Source: Oscillospiraceae bacterium
GTDB lineage: Bacteria; Bacillota; Clostridia; Oscillospirales; Acutalibacteraceae
Direction of reading: 5' to 3'
Assembly: GCA_031256825.1 (NCBI GenBank)
Contig: JAIRPV010000004.1
Location: forward strand, 17,402 to 81,401
Length of the DNA stretch: 64,000 nucleotides
Position 1 is the stretch's first letter, and each line of letters opens with the position of its first letter. Below, piece by piece: positions 24,147 through 33,284 of the stretch. Below the pieces are notes generated by a model. It was not told the origin of the DNA. It did not search any database and was given only the letters and a program-made list of their open reading frames with translations. The translations under genes and the position numbers were made by a program.

Positions 24147-26885
24147 TCAGTTCTTCCGCACATCGCCGCAGCAATTCTTGTATTTCTTTCCGCTCCCGCA
24201 CGGGCAAAGATCGTTCGGCCCAACTTTTTTGCCGGTGCGCCGCACAGGGCGCTTTGTGTCGCTCGCGTCGCCGCCGGCATTGGTTGCGGTCTCTTTTGCC
24301 ACTTCGCGGCGCTCGGTCTCGGCGCCGCTGCGCACGCGGAGGGTCAGCATAAACTTCACGGTTTCTTCGCGGATATTGCGGGTCATCTCTTCGAACATGT
24401 CGAAGCTTTCCATGCGGTAGGCCACGACGGGATCCTGCTGGGCATAGGCCCGCAGGCCGATGCCGCGCTTGAGTTCATCCATCGCGTCGATGTGATCCAT
24501 CCAGTAGGTGTCCACGCTGCGCAGCAGCACCATGCTTTCCAGCTGGCGCATGAGTTCCGCGCCAAGTTCCCGCTCGCGCGCGCCATACAAATCGTGGTAG
24601 CGGGCAATCAGCAGCTCTTTTGCCGCTTCGGGATCAAACTCGCTTTCCATAAAGTCGCCGGGTTCCATCAGCCAGCCGTTGTATTTTTCGCGCAGAGCGC
24701 CCACGTTCCAGTCGCTGCCCGCGTTTGTCTTCGGGCAGAAGAAGTCCACCGTTTCGGCAATCCCCTCTTCCGCCATCTTCAAGATAACAGGTTTTAGCTC
24801 TTCGCCATTCAGCACCCGGTCGCGCTGCGCGTAGATCATCTCGCGCTGCCGCGTCATCACATCGTCGTATTTCAACACATTTTTGCGGATGGCGAAGTTT
24901 TGCCCTTCAATCTTGCGCTGCGCGCCTTCAATCCGGTTGCTCACCATACGCGCTTCGATGGGCATATCCTCCGGCGTTTTCAGGGTTTCCATGATCTGGC
25001 TGAGCCGCTCGCCGCCAAACAGGCGCATGAGATCGTCTTCCATCGAAAGATAAAAACGGCTGGCGCCCGGATCGCCCTGCCGCCCGGATCGGCCGCGCAG
25101 CTGATTGTCGATACGCCGGGATTCATGCCGCTCCGTGCCCAGGATGAACAGACCCCCGGCCTCGATGACCTTCGCCGCCTCCTCTTTGATCTCCCGCTTG
25201 TGTTTTTCTTCCAGCTCCGTAAACACGCGCCGCGCGCTCAAAATCTCTTCGCTATCCGTTTCGGCAAAGCCCGTGGCCTCCACCAGCAATTCCTCGGCAA
25301 TGCCTATGCGGCGCATTTCGCTTTTGGCCATATATTCCGCATTGCCGCCAAGCATGATGTCCGTGCCGCGCCCGGCCATGTTTGTGGCGATGGTGACGGC
25401 GCCGAAGGTGCCCGCCTGCGCGATAATCTCGGCCTCCATCTGGTGATTTTTCGCGTTGAGGACATGATGCTTTATGCCCCGTTTTTGCAGCATGCGGCTG
25501 AGCAGCTCCGATTTTTCAACCGACACCGTGCCGACCAGCACAGGTTGTCCTTTTTCGTGGCAAGCCAGAATTTGCTCGATCACCGCGCCGTATTTTGCCG
25601 CCACCGTCCGATAAACCACGTCGGAATGATCGGTGCGGATCATGGGCTTGTTCGTTGGCGTTTCCACCACATCCAGGTTGTAGATCTCCTGGAACTCGTC
25701 GCGCTCGGTCATGGCCGTGCCGGTCATGCCCGAAAGCTTGTTATAAAGCCGGAAGTAGTTTTGGAAGGTAATGGTCGCCAGGGTCTTCATTTCGTTTTGG
25801 ATCTTTACGCCCTCTTTGGCTTCGATGGCCTGGTGCAAGCCCTCGTTGTAGCGGCGGCCATACATGATGCGCCCCGTGAATTCGTCGATGATCAGCACCT
25901 GATCGTCGGCCACCATGTAGTCCACATCCCGCTTCATCACGCCGTAGGCCCGAATGGCCTGGTTGATATGGTGCTGATAGCGGATGTTTTCCGCATCCAT
26001 CAGATTTTCCAGCCCAAAGTATTTTTCCGCCCGCTCCACGCCAATGCGCGTCAATGTTGCGCTTTTGGCTTTTTCGTCCACCAAAACGTCGGAATCCCCG
26101 GCCACTTCTTCGGCGTTCTGTTTGTCGTTGAGTTCTTTTACGCGGCAATAATCCAGGCTCTTCGCGAAGCTATTGGCCCGCTGGTATAGCTCCGTGGAAG
26201 CTTCGCCCCGCCCGGAAATGATCAGCGGCGTGCGCGCTTCGTCGATCAGAATGGAGTCTACCTCGTCCACAATGGCGAACACATGGCCGCGCTGCACCTT
26301 CTGTTCCAGGTACTGCACCATGTTGTCGCGCAGGTAGTCGAAGCCCATCTCGTTGTTTGTGCCGTAGGTGATGTCGGCGGCGTAGGCCGCGCGCCGCTGC
26401 TCATTTTCCAGGTCATGCACAATCAACCCAACGGTCAACCCCATAAACCGATAGACCTTGCCCATCCATTCGCTGTCGCGCCGGGCCAAATAGTCGTTGA
26501 CTGTGACGATGTGCACGCCTTCGCCGGAAAGGCCGTTGAGGTACGCGGGCAGCGTTGCCACAAGGGTTTTGCCCTCGCCCGTTCGCATTTCGGCAATGCG
26601 CCCCTGGTGCAGCAGCACGCCGCCGATGACCTGCACCGGGTAGTGCTTCATTTTCAGCACGCGCCAGGCGGCCTCGCGGCAGGCGGCAAAGGCTTCGGGC
26701 AGGATGTCATCCAAAGTTGCGCCCGCGGCCAGCCGCTCCCGCAGCTCGGGCGTTTTTGCTTGCAGCTCGGCGTCGCTGAGCCTGCCGTAGGACTCCTCCA
26801 GCGCCAGCGTTGCCTGCACCTGTTTATTCAGGCGTTTGATTTCTTTTTTACTGTAGTTTTTGCGGATGGATTCGATGAGGCCCAT
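24147..26885 (-). CDS. secA: Protein translocase ATPase SecA
   Basis: SecA drives preproteins through SecYEG. The 912-residue protein has the N-terminal GLIESIRKNYSKKEIKRL helix, Walker A in RTGEGKTLVATLPAYLNGL, the VDEVDSILIDEARTPLIISG block, the preprotein cross-linking domain and the second helicase lobe (GRSGRQGDPGASRFYLS). A C-terminal SEC-C zinc motif CPCGSGKKYKNCCG serves SecB-like or ribosome contacts. AAAGGA precedes the ATG, and a TTGACG-17-TATAAT promoter lies at 26935-26963. Confidence 0.97.
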   Translation of the reverse strand: MGLIESIRKNYSKKEIKRLNKQVQATLALEESYGRLSDAELQAKTPELRERLAAGATLDDILPEAFAACREAAWRVLKMKHYPVQVIGGVLLHQGRIAEMRTGEGKTLVATLPAYLNGLSGEGVHIVTVNDYLARRDSEWMGKVYRFMGLTVGLIVHDLENEQRRAAYAADITYGTNNEMGFDYLRDNMVQYLEQKVQRGHVFAIVDEVDSILIDEARTPLIISGRGEASTELYQRANSFAKSLDYCRVKELNDKQNAEEVAGDSDVLVDEKAKSATLTRIGVERAEKYFGLENLMDAENIRYQHHINQAIRAYGVMKRDVDYMVADDQVLIIDEFTGRIMYGRRYNEGLHQAIEAKEGVKIQNEMKTLATITFQNYFRLYNKLSGMTGTAMTERDEFQEIYNLDVVETPTNKPMIRTDHSDVVYRTVAAKYGAVIEQILACHEKGQPVLVGTVSVEKSELLSRMLQKRGIKHHVLNAKNHQMEAEIIAQAGTFGAVTIATNMAGRGTDIMLGGNAEYMAKSEMRRIGIAEELLVEATGFAETDSEEILSARRVFTELEEKHKREIKEEAAKVIEAGGLFILGTERHESRRIDNQLRGRSGRQGDPGASRFYLSMEDDLMRLFGGERLSQIMETLKTPEDMPIEARMVSNRIEGAQRKIEGQNFAIRKNVLKYDDVMTRQREMIYAQRDRVLNGEELKPVILKMAEEGIAETVDFFCPKTNAGSDWNVGALREKYNGWLMEPGDFMESEFDPEAAKELLIARYHDLYGARERELGAELMRQLESMVLLRSVDTYWMDHIDAMDELKRGIGLRAYAQQDPVVAYRMESFDMFEEMTRNIREETVKFMLTLRVRSGAETERREVAKETATNAGGDASDTKRPVRRTGKKVGPNDLCPCGSGKKYKNCCGDVRKN

Positions 26886-26934
26886 TTTGGTTTCCTTTCA
26901 GTATGCACAAATAGTCCTTATTCCCCTGTGTACT

Positions 26935-26963
26935 ATTATATACCAAATTGCGCCGTCCGTCAA
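26935..26963 (-). promoter_or_regulatory. Promoter of secA
   Basis: TTGACG and TATAAT on the minus strand are spaced by 17 bases. Confidence 0.8.
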
Positions 26964-26987
26964 GTACCAACAGCGAAAAATGGCGGC

Positions 26988-27022
26988 AAAAAAGAAGGAG
27001 CGGCCCCGCCGCCCCTTCTTTT
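26988..27022 (-). terminator. Terminator after the secreted protein gene
   Basis: On the minus strand AAAAGAAGGGGCGG pairs with CCGCTCCTTCTTTT with one mismatch, followed by a T-run. Confidence 0.8.
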
Positions 27023-27046
27023 AAACAACGCTTTTGGCCTCAGCCG

Positions 27047-28516
27047 TTAATCCTTGCGCATCCACGACACCCAGCGGGAGGGCACGCCCCAGTCGGTCAG
27101 CAGATCATACAGCCCATTGCCAACGCCGTAATACAGCAGATCGGCAATGTTCTTTTGGAGGCTGAACTTCCCGTAGTCGGTGTATTTCATCCAGGCCCAG
27201 CCGCCCAGGAAGATGACGCACATCCACTGCGCGAAGGAATACTTCACCCGCACCGTGATTGTGACATGGCTCCCGTCGGGCGCTGTGATAGTGAGATCGT
27301 GCGCGCCGCGCTCTTTGCCGGCAACATAAAATTCTCCAGGCGATTCGTACCACCAGTACCAGTAATAGACATTAAGTTTTTCCGCGTCGTAAGAGAATCT
27401 CAGTACGTCCATGTCCCATGTCGTGCCTTCCAAAATGCCGGCCTGCAATAGCTCGATTTCATCGTGGTAAGCGATCCGTATCTCGTTGGACTTGACTTTC
27501 AGCACACGGTCGGCCTCTTTGGTCACCTTCACGGTATATTTGCCGTCGCCCCAAGCAGCGGTGCGCAGATAGTAGGTCTTGTCCTTTTCCAGGTGGTACC
27601 CGATACAGAAATCCAATGTCCCCTCGCCGTCACTATAACTGTCATCGCTGTAAGCAAGATATCTGCCCTTCTCGTCATGCAGTTGGCCCTGCGGGTCAAT
27701 ATAAGGCATTGTCAGCGGATCGCCCTCGCCGTCTTTGGGATACAGCGTTTGCCCATTTTGGCCGCCGCTGGATCGGAACTCATAATAACCGCTTTCGTCG
27801 GGTTGGAACTCGAACACCGTTTCGGTATCGCTCACCTGCACTTCTACAGCCGTGTTTAACAGCAGCGGTTGGCGCGGGTAACTCATCCATCTGGAAGACG
27901 GTTCGGTGCAGTGCAGGGTGATCGGCGTTTCGCCATAAAAGACACGCTCCTGCTCGAATGTGCCGTATTCGATTCCGTTCTCGGTCTTCACCAACGTGAA
28001 GTTGGTGTATTCCAGCCCATTGACAATAAGACGCGCCTCGTTGTCGCCCAGCTTCCAGCCATCCGGTTGCTTATCCCAGTCAAGGCGTACACCAAATGTC
28101 CACGTCAGCTTGCCCAGCGCGGGCGAATCCCCTTCGCCTGTTGCCGTGTCGTATTCCACGGTTTCTTCCTGCTTGAGCTGCCCGCCCTTCGCCTGAATGA
28201 CCAGGCCGCTCAGATCAATTGTCTCCAGATTAGCGTATCCGTCGGAGTAGAAGTAAATTTCGCCGCTGGCCGTGCCCGCCGTCTGGATGGTGACTGTGCC
28301 ATTCGCATCGTCTTCCGCATCCTGCGGGGCGGCTTGCGGTGCAAAGGATTTTTGCGCGCCCTTCATAAGGGGCGGCGGGGTTGCCTGCGTGGTGGTGAGG
28401 GTCGCGCTTCCTGCGTCTGCCGTTGCATCGGCCGCCGCGCCCGCCGTGCCGCCAACGCCGAGCAGCATCAGCGCAGCCAGCAGGATGGACAGGGTTTTTG
28501 TTGCCGTTTTTTTCAT
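27047..28516 (-). CDS. Secreted protein of unknown function
   Basis: The 489-residue protein starts with a Sec signal peptide (MKKTATKTLSILLAALMLL, cleavage likely near AGA-AAD). A disordered Ala/Thr/Pro/Asp-rich spacer to about residue 75 follows. The rest is beta-rich, with many Tyr, Trp and Asp residues (FEFQPDESGYYEFRSSGG). That segment and YHLEKDKTYYLRTA resemble the PPC/Ig-like domains of extracellular proteins. The C-terminus has a short hydrophobic stretch (FAQWMCVIFLGGWAWM). I use the ATG at 28516; the track start is a GTG three codons earlier. No enzyme motif recognised. It probably acts at the cell surface. Confidence 0.7.
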   Translation of the reverse strand: MKKTATKTLSILLAALMLLGVGGTAGAAADATADAGSATLTTTQATPPPLMKGAQKSFAPQAAPQDAEDDANGTVTIQTAGTASGEIYFYSDGYANLETIDLSGLVIQAKGGQLKQEETVEYDTATGEGDSPALGKLTWTFGVRLDWDKQPDGWKLGDNEARLIVNGLEYTNFTLVKTENGIEYGTFEQERVFYGETPITLHCTEPSSRWMSYPRQPLLLNTAVEVQVSDTETVFEFQPDESGYYEFRSSGGQNGQTLYPKDGEGDPLTMPYIDPQGQLHDEKGRYLAYSDDSYSDGEGTLDFCIGYHLEKDKTYYLRTAAWGDGKYTVKVTKEADRVLKVKSNEIRIAYHDEIELLQAGILEGTTWDMDVLRFSYDAEKLNVYYWYWWYESPGEFYVAGKERGAHDLTITAPDGSHVTITVRVKYSFAQWMCVIFLGGWAWMKYTDYGKFSLQKNIADLLYYGVGNGLYDLLTDWGVPSRWVSWMRKD

Positions 28517-28633
28517 GGAGACCACTTCTTTCTTCTTTGATTTATTTTAGCCGGTAAATTTTAGCACGTTGAAGAAGAAAATTTTGTCGAACCAAAACAA
28601 TGAAGTGAAAAGATTTTTCGAAAACCCCGTCGC

Positions 28634-29116
28634 TTACACCCGCTCCGCCCGGAAGTCGAGCACAATGCTTTCACGATCGAATTGCAGCCGCGTGGTGGTA
28701 ACGCCGGCCGCTTCAAACATGCGGCGGCTGGCCGCGAACTTTGGTTCGCCGGCATATTTATCCGAGAGATAGCGCACCTCTTTTATGCCGCACTGTATGA
28801 TGGCTTTCGCGCATTCGCAGCACGGGAACAGGGCCACGTAGATTTTGCTGCCTTCCAGGCTGCGCCCGCCGCTGTTAAGAATCGCGTTGAGTTCCGCGTG
28901 GCAGACATAAGGGTATTTCGCGCTGCCCTCCCAGGGGAACTCGTCGTCGCCGCATCCGGTGGGCAAGCCGTTATAGCCAACGGACATAATCTTGTTTTGC
29001 GCGTTGACGATACACGCGCCCACTTGCGTATGCGGATCTTTGCTGCGGCAGCCGGAAAGCAGGGCGATGCCCATAAAATATTCGTCCCAGCTGATATAAT
29101 CGCTGCGTTTTGGCAT
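28634..29116 (-). CDS. Deoxycytidylate (dCMP) deaminase
   Basis: Zinc enzyme that converts dCMP to dUMP, feeding thymidylate synthesis. The start is the ATG at 29116 (MPKRSDYISW) after AAAGGAG, giving 160 residues, the family length. The catalytic and zinc motifs are CHAELNAIL and LFPCCECAKAI. A second metal-binding motif typical of the ComEB group is suggested by SGCRSKDPHTQVGA. It lies downstream of exonuclease III in the same direction at 84 bases. Confidence 0.92.
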   Translation of the reverse strand: MPKRSDYISWDEYFMGIALLSGCRSKDPHTQVGACIVNAQNKIMSVGYNGLPTGCGDDEFPWEGSAKYPYVCHAELNAILNSGGRSLEGSKIYVALFPCCECAKAIIQCGIKEVRYLSDKYAGEPKFAASRRMFEAAGVTTTRLQFDRESIVLDFRAERV

Positions 29117-29200
29117 AAGAGACTCCTTTCGCGCTAGCGCCCGTTCGCATCCGCGGAAGGATTTGCCGCGAAGCGCCGGCATAAATAAAGGCCGCCGATC

Positions 29201-29965
29201 CTAGCCCCTGACGGCAACCCAAACCGGGCAATGATCGGAACCATGGACGTCAGGCAAAATCCCCGCGCCGGAAAGCCGGGGGGCAAACCGCCGCGAGCAC
29301 AGCCAATAGTCAATGCGCCAGCCCACGTTGCGCTCCCGCGCGCCGCCCATATAGCTCCACCAGGAATAGGCCTCCCCGCGCTCGGGATAAAAATACCGGA
29401 ACGTATCGGTAAACCCGGCCGCCAGCAATTCGGTCATCTTCCCGCGCTCTTCGTCCGTAAAGCCGGCGCTGTGGTGATTGGCGGCGGGCCGGGCGATATC
29501 GATGGGCTGATGGGCCACGTTCATATCCCCGCAGACGAGCACGGGCTTTTGCTGATCGAGTTTGCAAACGTGCGCCCGGAACGCGTCCTCCCATTCCATG
29601 CGGTACGAAAGGCGCTCCAGTTCCCGCCGGGAATTGGGCGTGTAGACGTTCACCAGCCAGAATTCCGGGAATTCCAGGTTGACGACGCGGCCTTCTTTGT
29701 CGTGCTCTTCCAACCCCAGCCCAAACGTGGCGTTCAGCGGCTTGGCGCGGCTGAACACCGCCGTGCCGGCGTAGCCCCTTTTTTGCGCGGAGTTCCAGTA
29801 GGCCTCATAGCCCTCGGTCAAAAACAGCTCTGTATCGACCTGCCGCGCTTCGGCCTTTGTCTCCTGCAAGCAAAACACATCCGCATCCAGCGCCGCAAAC
29901 GCTTGCGCGAAGCCGTTCTTCAGGCATGCCCTGACGCCGTTGACGTTCCACGATACCAGCTTCAT
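29201..29965 (-). CDS. xth: Exodeoxyribonuclease III (AP endonuclease)
   Basis: This enzyme cleaves at abasic sites in base-excision repair. The start is the ATG at 29965 (MKLVSWNVNG), giving 254 residues. Motifs of the EEP family are all present: WNVNGVRA, FCLQETKAE, CGDMNVAH and GSDHCPVW. The ATG overlaps the gtrA stop (ATGA), so translation is coupled to that unrelated membrane gene. Confidence 0.94.
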   Translation of the reverse strand: MKLVSWNVNGVRACLKNGFAQAFAALDADVFCLQETKAEARQVDTELFLTEGYEAYWNSAQKRGYAGTAVFSRAKPLNATFGLGLEEHDKEGRVVNLEFPEFWLVNVYTPNSRRELERLSYRMEWEDAFRAHVCKLDQQKPVLVCGDMNVAHQPIDIARPAANHHSAGFTDEERGKMTELLAAGFTDTFRYFYPERGEAYSWWSYMGGARERNVGWRIDYWLCSRRFAPRLSGAGILPDVHGSDHCPVWVAVRG

Positions 29966-30483
29966 TGCGCAGCCTCTCCCGCCTTTTTTTTCTTGAAAAC
30001 AAAAAACTTGCTGAAAATATAATTGAGCACGGTAACAAGCACCCCGATCACGCCCCATTGGGTCACGAAGCGGTACGCGTCTATCGGCTCAATTTTGGAA
30101 AGCGGCGGCCCCAGCCCAAGCCACCAGGGCGCAAAAAACGGCTCCGCTTTGGGCCAGATCAGCTCGAATGTCACAACCAGCAGCACATATTCCACCAGCA
30201 CAAACGACACGACCCGCATGGCCGAAAACGAAACCGCCTCCCGCACAACGGCGCGGAGCGGCCGCCATGCCGTTTTGAACACAAAGGCCTTGTTCACCCA
30301 AAAGGCGAACAAAAGCGCCAGCACAAACGACACCCACTTGCTCAACAGGTAGGTGTGATCCCCCCACCGGGGTTTGAGCAGCCATTCCAGACCCTGAAGG
30401 GAAATCATGCTCACCAGCGACGTCAGCACGCCAAACAAAAGATAGGCTGCCAATTCCCGCATCCGCGCGCTCGGCTTTTTCAT
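29962..30483 (-). CDS. GtrA-family membrane protein
   Basis: This 173-residue protein with four membrane segments resembles GtrA/flippase-associated proteins that help move lipid-linked sugars for cell-surface glycosylation. The start is the ATG at 30483 (MKKPSARMREL) after GGGGG. Typical features are LAAYLLFGVLTSLVS at the start and a C-terminal VLNYIFSKFFVFKKKK anchor. The middle loop (about 105-130) is longer than in most GtrA members. No glycosyltransferase is adjacent. Confidence 0.85.
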   Translation of the reverse strand: MKKPSARMRELAAYLLFGVLTSLVSMISLQGLEWLLKPRWGDHTYLLSKWVSFVLALLFAFWVNKAFVFKTAWRPLRAVVREAVSFSAMRVVSFVLVEYVLLVVTFELIWPKAEPFFAPWWLGLGPPLSKIEPIDAYRFVTQWGVIGVLVTVLNYIFSKFFVFKKKKAGEAAQ

Positions 30484-30502
30484 AGGATACCCCCGCAAAC
30501 GA

Positions 30503-31075
30503 TTACGCCAAAATTTCTCCAACCGCCCCGGTTTCAACACAGCCGGCGTTGGACTCGTCGGTATCGATATGCATGGCCAGCGCAAAATCCGGATGCACGC
30601 GCACCACCACCCCGCCGAAGACAATGCTCCTGTCTTCGCCGTCGTATTTCACCTGCACAATCTGCCGATCCTTCAGGCCATAGGCCTGCGCGTCGGCGGG
30701 CGTTGCGTGAATATGCCGCCTGGCGGCGATAACGCCTTCCGGAATGGCGACTTCACCCAGCGGCCCCACAATGGTGCAGCCGGGGCTGCCTTTTACGTCG
30801 CCGCTTTCGCGCACACGCACGGAAAGGCCGATGGCGCGCGCGTCGGTCAGCGAAATTTCGGCCTGCGTTGCCGGGCGCACGGGCCCCAGAATAGAAGCGT
30901 TGAGCTTCCCCTTCGGGCCAACGATTGCCACCTTTTCTTCGCAGGCAAACTGCCCGGGCTGCGACAGCGCCTTCTTTGGCGTCAGTTCATAACCCGGCCC
31001 AAACAGAGTGTCGAGGGCTTCGCGGCTCACATGCACATGCCGCGCAGAAGTTTCGATGAGAACAGATTTTTCCAC
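30503..31075 (-). CDS. pduL: Phosphate propanoyltransferase/phosphotransacylase, PduL type
   Basis: This enzyme interconverts acyl-CoA and acyl phosphate (acetyl or propionyl). I assign a GTG start at 31075 (MEKSVLIETS) because AGGAGGAGC precedes it, giving 190 residues; the longer track frame has no signal. Zinc-ligand motifs are ARHVHVS, RRHIHATP and AMHIDTDE. No microcompartment genes are near and no N-terminal targeting helix is visible, so it is probably a stand-alone Pta replacement for acetate formation. Confidence 0.92.
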   Translation of the reverse strand: MEKSVLIETSARHVHVSREALDTLFGPGYELTPKKALSQPGQFACEEKVAIVGPKGKLNASILGPVRPATQAEISLTDARAIGLSVRVRESGDVKGSPGCTIVGPLGEVAIPEGVIAARRHIHATPADAQAYGLKDRQIVQVKYDGEDRSIVFGGVVVRVHPDFALAMHIDTDESNAGCVETGAVGEILA

Positions 31076-31176
31076 GGTGCTCCTCCTGAAACAATTTTTA
31101 GTGCAAAAAGTATCATAACACGGAATGCCAATGATGTCAAGCAAAATCGAATGGGGCAACCTCAGTTTGCGAAGGC

Positions 31177-32613
31177 TCACACCCCAATTTCCGCCGTCAT
31201 GCCCAGCCAGCCGGCATGTTTGGCAAGCAGCGGCTGCACCTGCTCCGCCAAAAATTCCTCCGTCTGCCGCGGCGCGCGGCCAACAAACGCCGCCGGATCA
31301 AGCATCGCGGCCAGTTCCTCCAGCGTTGCGCCGAAAGCGGGGTCGGCGGCAATGCGGGGCAAAAGGTCGTTTTCGCCGCCCTCCAGCTTCACCTGCCGCG
31401 CCGCCGCCTGCGAATGCACCCGGATCCGCTCGTGCAGTTCCTGCCGATCGCCCCCGCGTTTTACCGCATCCATCAGGATATTTTCCGTCGCCATAAACGG
31501 CAGCTCCGCCCACAGGCGCTTTTCAATCATCTTCGGATAAACAACCAGTCCGGAGGCCACGTTGAGATACAGTTCCAAAATCGCGTCCGCGGCCAAAAAC
31601 GCTTCCGCCACGGCAATGCGTTTGTTCGCGCTGTCGTCAAGCGTGCGTTCAAACCACTGCGCCCCGGCGGTCATAGCCGGGTTGAGCGCATCGGCGATCA
31701 CATAGCGCGCCAGCGACGCCATGCGTTCGCAGCGCATGGGGTTGCGCTTATAGGCCATGGCGCTGGAGCCAATCTGCTCCTTTTCGAACGGCTCTTCCAG
31801 CTCTTTGAGATGCTGAAGCAAGCGAAGATCATTTGAAAATTTCATGGCCGCCTGGGCAATCACCGAAAGCGCGGCAAGCACCTGGCTGTCCACAATGCGC
31901 GAATACGTCTGCCCGCTGACGGGATAACACCCGGGGAAGCCCATCTTTTCGGCAATTTTTTCGTCCAGCGCCCTGCACTTCGCGTGATCTCCTTCAAACA
32001 GCTCCAAAAAACTCGCCTGCGTGCCGGTGGTCCCCTTTGAGCCCAACAGCCGCATCTGACCGCTCTGGTGTTCCAGCGTCTCCTCGGCCAGCAGCAAATC
32101 TTGCAGCCAAAGCGCGGCGCGCTTGCCAACGGTGGTTGGCTGCGCGGGCTGGAAGTGAGTGAAGGCCAGGCAAGGCAAATCTTTGTATTGCCGCGCAAAC
32201 GCGGCCAGCGCGGCGATGACGTTAATCAGCTTTTTGTGCAGCAGCCGCAGCGCCTCGGTCATGATAATCAGATCGGTGTTGTCGCCAACATAGCACGACG
32301 TGGCCCCCAGATGGATGATGGGCCGCGCCCCGGGGCATTGCTGCCCAAACGCGTAAACATGCGCCATAACGTCGTGGCGAACCAGCCGCTCGCGCTCCTG
32401 CGCCACTTCGTAGTTGATATCGTCCGCGTGCGCGCGCATTTCTTCAATCTGCTCCTGATCAATGGCGGCAAGCCCCAGTTCCCGCTCCGCCTCGGCCAGG
32501 GCGATCCAGAGTTTACGCCATGTGCGGAACTTAAAATCCGGGGAAAACAGGTACTGCATTTCGCGGCTCGCGTAGCGCGAATTCAAGGGGGATTCGTAAG
32601 TTGGTTTTTGCAT
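31177..32613 (-). CDS. purB: Adenylosuccinate lyase
   Basis: PurB cleaves SAICAR and adenylosuccinate in purine synthesis. The 478-residue protein carries the superfamily signature GSSAMAYKRNP at about residue 287, which holds the catalytic Ser loop, and the conserved TSCYVGDNTD and KGTTGTQASF blocks. AGGAGG precedes the ATG. It is separated from the pur gene purC by 28 kb, so the pathway is dispersed. Confidence 0.96.
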   Translation of the reverse strand: MQKPTYESPLNSRYASREMQYLFSPDFKFRTWRKLWIALAEAERELGLAAIDQEQIEEMRAHADDINYEVAQERERLVRHDVMAHVYAFGQQCPGARPIIHLGATSCYVGDNTDLIIMTEALRLLHKKLINVIAALAAFARQYKDLPCLAFTHFQPAQPTTVGKRAALWLQDLLLAEETLEHQSGQMRLLGSKGTTGTQASFLELFEGDHAKCRALDEKIAEKMGFPGCYPVSGQTYSRIVDSQVLAALSVIAQAAMKFSNDLRLLQHLKELEEPFEKEQIGSSAMAYKRNPMRCERMASLARYVIADALNPAMTAGAQWFERTLDDSANKRIAVAEAFLAADAILELYLNVASGLVVYPKMIEKRLWAELPFMATENILMDAVKRGGDRQELHERIRVHSQAAARQVKLEGGENDLLPRIAADPAFGATLEELAAMLDPAAFVGRAPRQTEEFLAEQVQPLLAKHAGWLGMTAEIGV

Positions 32614-32690
32614 GGTGCCTCCTGTCGATGTTCGATTTCGCTTTTTAACATGATACCATAAAAGCCAGCCGCTTTGTCAGCCGGCTGTGT

Positions 32691-33284
32691 TCAGTGGCTG
32701 TATTTCCCCATCGCCTCTTCCATTTTTCCGGCCAGAATGAGGGCGGCGGCCCCGCAGGCGTCGTCTGCGGCCCGGCGCAGCGCCAGCAGCTCTTCCTTCG
32801 GCATATCGCCCAGAACCCAGTCGATCAGGCCGCCATCCGGTTGGGGGGCCTGCCCCACGCCCAGCTTGATGCGCGGAAATTCCTGAGAACCCAGGCAGCG
32901 AATCACGCTCTTGATTCCGTTGTGCCCCCCGGCGCTGCCGCCGCGCCGAATGCGCACCGTGCCGGGCCGCAGCGCGATATCGTCAAAAATGACCAGCACG
33001 CATTCCGGCGGAATGCGGTAAAAATTGGCGCACGCGGCGATCGCCTCGCCGCTGCGGTTCATATATGTATTGGGTTTCATCAAGACGCAGCGCTGGCCGC
33101 CCAGTTCCGTCAGGCCAATCAGCGCGTGGAATTTGAGCTTGTCCGTCTTGCAGCGGCATTCGGCCGCCAGGGCATCCAGGCACAAAAAGCCCGCGTTGTG
33201 CCGGCTGATTTCGTATTGCCTGCCCGGGTTCCCCAGGCCCGCGACAATCCACTGCGGCGGCCCCGGCTTATGAAATAAACTCAT
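32691..33284 (-). CDS. pth: Peptidyl-tRNA hydrolase
   Basis: This enzyme releases tRNA from peptidyl-tRNA that drops off ribosomes. The start is the ATG at 33284 (MSLFHKPGPP); the 359-residue track frame is an upstream read-through. The 197-residue protein has the catalytic His in SRHNAGF, Asn in KPNTYMNRSG, Asp in FDDIALRPG and the SAGGHNGIKS loop. A proline-rich N-terminal extension of about ten residues precedes the usual IVAGLGNPG. The ATG overlaps the stop of the GlmU-like gene, so the two are coupled. Confidence 0.95.
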   Translation of the reverse strand: MSLFHKPGPPQWIVAGLGNPGRQYEISRHNAGFLCLDALAAECRCKTDKLKFHALIGLTELGGQRCVLMKPNTYMNRSGEAIAACANFYRIPPECVLVIFDDIALRPGTVRIRRGGSAGGHNGIKSVIRCLGSQEFPRIKLGVGQAPQPDGGLIDWVLGDMPKEELLALRRAADDACGAAALILAGKMEEAMGKYSH